Positions 58,301-64,000 of a stretch of 64,000 nucleotides of DNA are shown here, one piece after another. A program made the translations under genes and the position numbers. Each line of letters opens with the position of its first letter. Within the stretch, counting starts at the first letter, position 1. Where the stretch lies: assembly GCA_023333565.1 (NCBI GenBank), contig JAJKFH010002198.1, positions 496,001 through 560,000 of the forward strand, written 5' to 3'. A model generated the notes under the pieces. The model saw nothing but the letters and a program-made list of their open reading frames with translations, made no database searches and was not told the origin of the DNA. The stretch comes from Puffinus mauretanicus. Lineage: Eukaryota; Chordata; Aves; Procellariiformes; Procellariidae.

Positions 58301-59075
58301 GCTGTTTCTCACAAACTCCTGTGTTCTTTTCACTTGTTCTCTACAGTATAATTATATGGTTGTGTCTTAATGTTCTTTATAAATAGAGAACACTTGAAAA
58401 ATAGCAATAAACTTTGCTTCCTAAAAGTCCTTTCATTAGCCAATGACATTTCTGCATCCAGGTGTTCAAATGTCACTTAAATTCATAGAGAAGTATAAAT
58501 TAGTTAGTAGGCAAACAGGTTTAGAAAATAAATACATTAATAACATGAAAGAAAGTTATGATTGAATAATAGATGCTGGCTCTCTTTTTATACTTGTAGA
58601 GCTCTTTTTAAAATTACCATTGAGAGCAATTTCATTAATGTGTAAAGAAGAACAGCTGCTCTTACATACTACGAAGATCACCTCGAATGTACCAGGCATA
58701 CAATATTCTCTACTCAAATAGCTTCAGAAAGCCACAACTCTTTCTAGCAGAATACTCCTCTTACTGTTGCAGCTAACAGCTAAGTACAAAATAAAACAAA
58801 TTCAGGATCTTGATTGGATTTAGAATATGTTTTCAGTGTTACTTTTAACACATACACGAGTAAATGGGGCACAGTTCTAGGATTTGGTTTTCCTTTACAT
58901 CTAGCCGTTCTGCCCTTTAGATAGGTTCAATTCTTTCTTCTGTTAACACTTAGCAATTGGTCTCTATTTTGCACTATGTTATAAATTCTCTATCTGTTTT
59001 ACGTACTATTTTTTTTATTTTTACTTATTATTTATGTTTTTATTATTTTTTAAATAATTAAATTTGTTCTATTAG

Positions 59076-59135
59076 ACGGAAGTTGTTCTCAGCAGTCAAA
59101 TCAGGTTAAAAAAATCTTCCTAGGCCACAGAAAAG
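59076..59135 (+). other. Candidate 60-base cassette exon in CEP170 intron 9
   Basis: An acceptor TTGTTCTATTAG ends at 59075 after a long T-rich tract, and a perfect donor context AAAAG-GTAAGTCT follows 59135. The enclosed 60 bases are a multiple of three. However, in phase 0, the phase required by exon 9, the segment meets TAG at its 16th codon. If included it would therefore truncate CEP170, acting as a poison exon. In the third frame it is open. It may be a chance pseudoexon. I do not recall a matching CEP170 exon. Confidence 0.25.
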
Positions 59136-61520
59136 GTAAGTCTGTCAGTGGGTGAAGGAAGTAAAAATTATGTTTCTGCAGTTCATCTTCCTTTTTGTTG
59201 ATATAAAAAGGCTGCAAATTATCAGACTAATGAGTTTCCTTTTTCAATAAAGCAAAATACTACCAGTAATAAATTTTAATAAATGAATGTGCAAATAATT
59301 CTGGATGTGTTTGGAATATTAAATACTTTGAGGCTATTGCAATAAATAAAAAGCAACTCAATGAGTTTTTTGCAAGCACCTCGGGGGTTTTCTTTGGGGG
59401 GGTCCTTTTTCTTCTTCAGCCAATTTCATTTCAGGGTATTTCTGAATGGAAATACTTTGTAGAACTTACACAGAAGAGTTTAACTCTGCTACAGTATGTG
59501 TGGGAAGGGAAGGAACAGAATAGAGGCTGTATGTGTGTTTCAATTCTCAACAGCCTAGCTAACCAGGGAATCTAGAATGTTATAGCAGCTCATATGCATA
59601 TGGAAACATTGGGCTTAGATAAAGTTTTCTTTGGTCCCAAAATTGTTTTCTTCAATTATGTTATATTCCTTTAAATTTCCTGATAAATAATAGATTTTTT
59701 TCCACTAGCACCGTAATTTTAGATCTCAAATTCAACATACTGATTCCCAACCAGAAGTAAAACTTGAAGAAAAGTACCAAAATCAAACCTCAGTCCATCC
59801 TTCTGCCATCTTCAAAAAGAACATTTGTGATCATTTAATGATTTTGTTTTCAATGCAAAGCTCATATTTTAGATCAGATTCCAATTCATTTTAAATTGGA
59901 AAAGGATGCTGTTTTAAAGTCTTTGTTTATGTAGATAGACAGGCCATAATAATAATTACCTTGTTTTTAATGTACATGCTATCATCTTTAATTTTACTTG
60001 ATTATGTATTATGCAAAGAGTGTACATAAAATATTATTCTATTGACACAATCTTGAGAGAGATTCTTTTCTCCTCGTTAAAAATTTGGAATAACTAATAA
60101 TTTTGGAGGGAGAGGTGTGTTGCTGTTCATATAGATACCAGGTTTTCCGTTTTCATTTTCTACATCTTCCTACTCACGATGATACTTATAGCTCAGTTTG
60201 GTTTGACTTTTTTTTTTTTTGAGTATGTGTATGAATGGGAATCTATTCTGAAAGGCGATTATAATAAAATGGAATCTCCGTACTCTTTTTGCTCCCAGGG
60301 TATGTCTGTTCATACCATATTATGTTACTGGCTAATGTGTTCCTCAAAGACTGTGTACTTTTGAATGATTTTTTTATTGTTGTTGCTTTAAGTGTTTATA
60401 AAGCTTGTTTACCAGATCTTGTCTTCTCTGTTGCAAACGTTGAAGTTTTATCAATAATCTTGCAGATAGCATGAAACATTGTATTAAGCATAAAATAACT
60501 GCTAAATGAAGAATTGTGGACTGACAAGTTTAAGATTAATGTTATGCTAAATATTTTTAAAGTAAGAGTGACAAAATCATAAGTAGGTATTTATTACATT
60601 ATTACATTTGTATATATCAGTCTAGTTCTGTGAGTATAGACTAATTCTGTAGTTTTCCATCATTTGTAAATAGTGTGCAATGCATAGCAGGGATTGATTT
60701 TAAACCATGGAGCCATATACCAAATCAAAACATTTTTTTAAGATCTGCAAGGTTTATTGGAAAATGTAGGTTCTGAACTCTTTTAATAAAACTGTGTTCA
60801 TCCAAGAACTTACATTTAGAGTGCAAGTGGAGTGGGGAGGGGGAAATGTTTTTCATTGTAGTACTTCACGTACATGTTATTATAACTCTTCTTGTTACAA
60901 AGGTAACATACACGTTATGGAACTCCTCTTGGCAAATTTTTGTAGTATTATAAATGACAAACTACCTGAAAAGAATTAACAGGCAGGGAGTAAGTTAGGA
61001 GAGAAAAAAAAAAATCTTAGCATGTTTCAATGACTGTTTAAGGAACCAAGACAGATATATCTCTTTTCAGAAAATGACTTTCAGATCTTCTGTCTTTTCA
61101 CACCCTCTGGGTTTAATTGCTTTTACCATTGCTTCAGCAATTTCTTCTAGAAAGAATGCCTTTTAGCCCCACAGAGTGTCTTTATTGCAGAATGGCCATA
61201 TTTTATGAATACAATGCTGAAAAAGCAGTAGAACAGTTGAAGCCTATCAAATCATCTGAGCGTATAAGTTTTGTCAAGAGTTCAGAGGATGTTTGTAATC
61301 TTTTTTCTTCTGAGGGGAGGAGTCTTACAGTCTCTAAACTTACTGTTTCCTTTTGAATTTGGAATTCTAAAGAGAATTAATTCTTCACTATAGCAAACAG
61401 GTACAAAATATGTATGCATGTAAATACGTAACCGGTGTCTGGTAAGATGAAGTTATTAGACTTGGCACGTTGATCCTTTTCATTTGCTTATGTAGCTTTT
61501 TTTATACCAGAGTGTCTTGT

Positions 61521-61566
61521 ATCTGATTCTATATCTTCAATACATCTGATTCTATATCTTCAATAT
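61521..61566 (+). repeat. 23-base tandem duplication
   Basis: Units at 61521-61543 and 61544-61566 begin ATCTGATTCTATATCTTCAA and differ only at the last base. It is a recent intronic duplication. Confidence 0.9.
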
Positions 61567-64000
61567 ATAGTTAAAATGACATAAACAACTTCTGTGAAAA
61601 TTCATGGCTATTCATGAGATGTGCCCTCCACAGAACGTAGTCTGTTCGCCTGGGATGGCTAGGATAACTGCCAAGAACAAGCAAAAATTATTAAAATCAG
61701 ACTTCTCAGAAGCAACTTGGTTAAACACAGTTCATGTAGTAGCTAAACACAAAGTGAGCTTAGGCATTGTACTGTGACTCATCACATTTTCTCAAAGGTG
61801 AAAAGAAAATGTTTGCCTTTTGTCTTTTCTGTCTGATCAGTAACTCTGACTTTTAACAACCAGTTTACTGTATATTATGAATGTCTGGACTACCTTCTTT
61901 GGAAGAATTATGAGGACCTCAGTCTGAACACTAAGGGCATCATTGCCAAGATGATCTGCAATATGGATCTGAAGCCTCTTCCATTTCCCTGCTCCCTGGA
62001 ATCCTATCTTCCCATCAATCAAGCATCCTCTGAGTGTGGTTTATCTTGCTTAGTACATCCAAACTGTGTCCAAATCCTGTTTGTGTTTCCAAATTCATGT
62101 CTCTTCCCTCTTTTTTTTTTTTTTTCCCCTATTTTTTTTTTCCTTGCTGGTCTGACTGTAACAGTTCACAGCTCAGTTTCTGAAATCTATTATCAAATAC
62201 ACTCATCATCTTCCTTTCCCCTAAAAAGTTATGAAACAATTGCTATTATAATTTATATGCCCATCACTTTACAAATACCTTATTCCAAATTTAATTACTT
62301 GCTCCTTGTTTTACTTTGCCATGGTCCTTTTGCCATGATCTTTAATGCACTGTGTAGTACAGCCCCTCGTCCTTTACCTGTGCTCCGCTTTCATTTAGTT
62401 TGCTTTTTTTAACCGTTCATCTTTGAATTCCCTTTTACATACTTTTTGTCTTTGGGTTTTGTTCTGCTCCTTGTATACAGATTCCTTGCACTGAAATTAA
62501 TAGCATTTAAATCATCATCCTTTTCAAATACGTCTCCAGATTGTGGCTGTAACTGTTGTTAGGATCTGAAAGAATAGAAGGAGAATTATTCAAATACTTT
62601 TAGTTTACAAATACCATCATTAATGGATAGGTTCCTAGTTCTAGCTCTCTGAATTGCAACTGGAATCCTTGTTATTTATTGGTTGGTTTTCTGTTAATCT
62701 TAATAATATTATTAGTAACTTCGGCATATCCTTTATGTTAAGACTACAGCGATAAGACTATTGGGGAAACTTTAGAAACTCAAAATTTTAAAACTAGATA
62801 GAATTCTTCAGATTTGTATTTTGAATAAAATTTGTGCTCTTAGTTTGTGTTAGTGCTCTTAGAAGTGCTTTCTAATGCTTTGTGTAGTAAGTATGTATGC
62901 GGAACAATAGAATCCCTGTTATAATATACATAATTTGCTGTAAAACTGGGTGAACATATCTATTAGGAGTCTCAAATGAGGCCTTTGTTTTCCATTTATA
63001 TCTGTATCTTCAGTAATGATTTGGATGAGGAACTAGATCTGTGGGCAGTAAGTACTGAGTAATTATAATACTGTAGAACTGCAGTGTGATATTCATAAAC
63101 CATGAAATAGTTTAAAATTAATGTCCTGAAATGAAATAAAAGTAAGTGTAAAGTCCCAACGTCAGGAACTGTGAAAGGCATGTAAATGAGATACAACTGG
63201 AAAAAAGTTTTTTCTTACTCAAGAACTTTAAAGTTTATAAAAAGCACACAAGGAAAACATGAAGTGGGGTGGTTTTTTTTTTTTTTTTAGCTAACCCATT
63301 TTCTTCCTTTTGATTCAGAAAAAATGGTTCCTGTTGCCATTAGTTTTTCTGACCAGTTTTTATTTCAATTTCTAGAAGGTCTCATATATATATATCAATA
63401 AAGAAAAATGGCTTCTGTGGTTTTAAAGAATCATCACGTTTGATAACTAATCCTAAAATCATTATATTGACCTTTAGTATAGTTCATCTGTGTTATAAAA
63501 GATATTAATTCATCTGTTGGGGGACAGGGGAGAGAGGAAAGGAGAGTGAACAAGACCAATTCCCAATCACTAAAGCTAGCTCGTGTTAAAGCTGTGTTTC
63601 AGCTATGGTGACAAGCAGGTGTGTTCCGAGTCATGAACTGTTTTCACAGGGAAACGCGTATGGCCTGCCAAAACAGATTACTCTGCTTTCCATAAAATTA
63701 GCCCTTGTGGAAGAGGACAAGGCACGTGCTGAGGCTTGGTCCTGTAACTCATGCTGTCTCCAAAAATACACCACTACTTCTTGCAATGATTGCGTCTTGC
63801 TTGTATTGTGTTACATAGATTTTGTTAATTCTTGTATGTTATTGGATAAAGAATTTTAAGAATTACTGGTTTACATAGGTAAGGTTATATTCGCATTTAC
63901 AATATTGGAAAAACTGCCGCAGACATGAAGTGATGGAATTTATTAATATCTACATGAAGGTGCAATTGTTTTGCCATCAGTTATTTTGTACTTCGCCTCT

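Larger units (their letters stand above)
53721..64000 (+). other. CEP170: CEP170 intron 9 (partial, continues off the right edge)
   Basis: The intron starts GTGAGA in phase 0. The next CEP170 coding segment in the family begins VFGVDD, and I found no such sequence with an acceptor up to 64000, so the intron exceeds 10.2 kb. The exon 9 frame stays open past the donor for 61 more codons to TGA at 53904-53906. It holds a hairpin and tandem duplication near 55253-55334, a 23-base tandem duplication at 61521-61566, a pair of diverged dispersed segments at 57804 and 59422, and one candidate cassette exon at 59076-59135. Confidence 0.85.

Noticed and set aside
61951..62412. 153-codon plus-strand frame in intron 9
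   Set aside because: It passes through a poly-T tract and has a hydrophobic, low-complexity translation with no recognisable domain or CEP170 similarity.

Overview
This is a vertebrate nuclear genomic window, most likely from a bird. It is AT-rich and dominated by introns, with short exons bounded by GT-AG splice sites, one strong CpG island, and a solo LTR of a type I recognise as abundant in avian genomes. There is no operon-like packing, no prokaryotic signal and no RNA gene that I can support.

Layout. Positions 1-3140 are the start of intron 1 of SDCCAG8 (minus strand). Its first coding exon is at 3141-3207. Positions about 2740-5290 are a CpG island that acts as a head-to-head promoter, with two ZNF143-type and five NRF1-type motifs at 3341-3915. 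CEP170 runs on the plus strand from about 3.9 kb to beyond the right edge. It has a non-coding first exon (about 3900-4098), a 23-kb first intron, and eight coding exons at 27525-27670, 32601-32690, 38412-38490, 39124-39182, 39292-39454, 41608-41742, 50099-50575 and 53074-53720. These join in one continuous frame and encode the first 585 residues of CEP170, including the whole N-terminal FHA domain. The rest of the gene lies to the right, and 53721-64000 is intron 9.

How the genes relate. Both products are centrosome/basal-body proteins. CEP170 is a subdistal-appendage and microtubule-associated protein, and SDCCAG8 is a centrosomal/centriolar-satellite ciliopathy protein. Sharing one promoter would couple their expression, and the same gene order is known in mammals.

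The most notable structural feature is intron 4 of CEP170 (38491-39123). It has no GT-AG solution that keeps the frame, but it fits a minor-spliceosome (U12) AT-AC intron exactly: it starts ATATCCTT, ends AC, and has a TTCCTTAGC branch motif 10-17 bases from the 3' end. It interrupts the codon for D92, just after the FHA core. Other items are a minimal ATG-codon-stop upstream ORF just before the CEP170 start codon, a candidate 60-base cassette exon in intron 9, an ancient LINE tail, several perfect hairpins and short tandem duplications, and an unrecognised 81-codon open stretch at the left edge. I found no clearly new multi-gene system.
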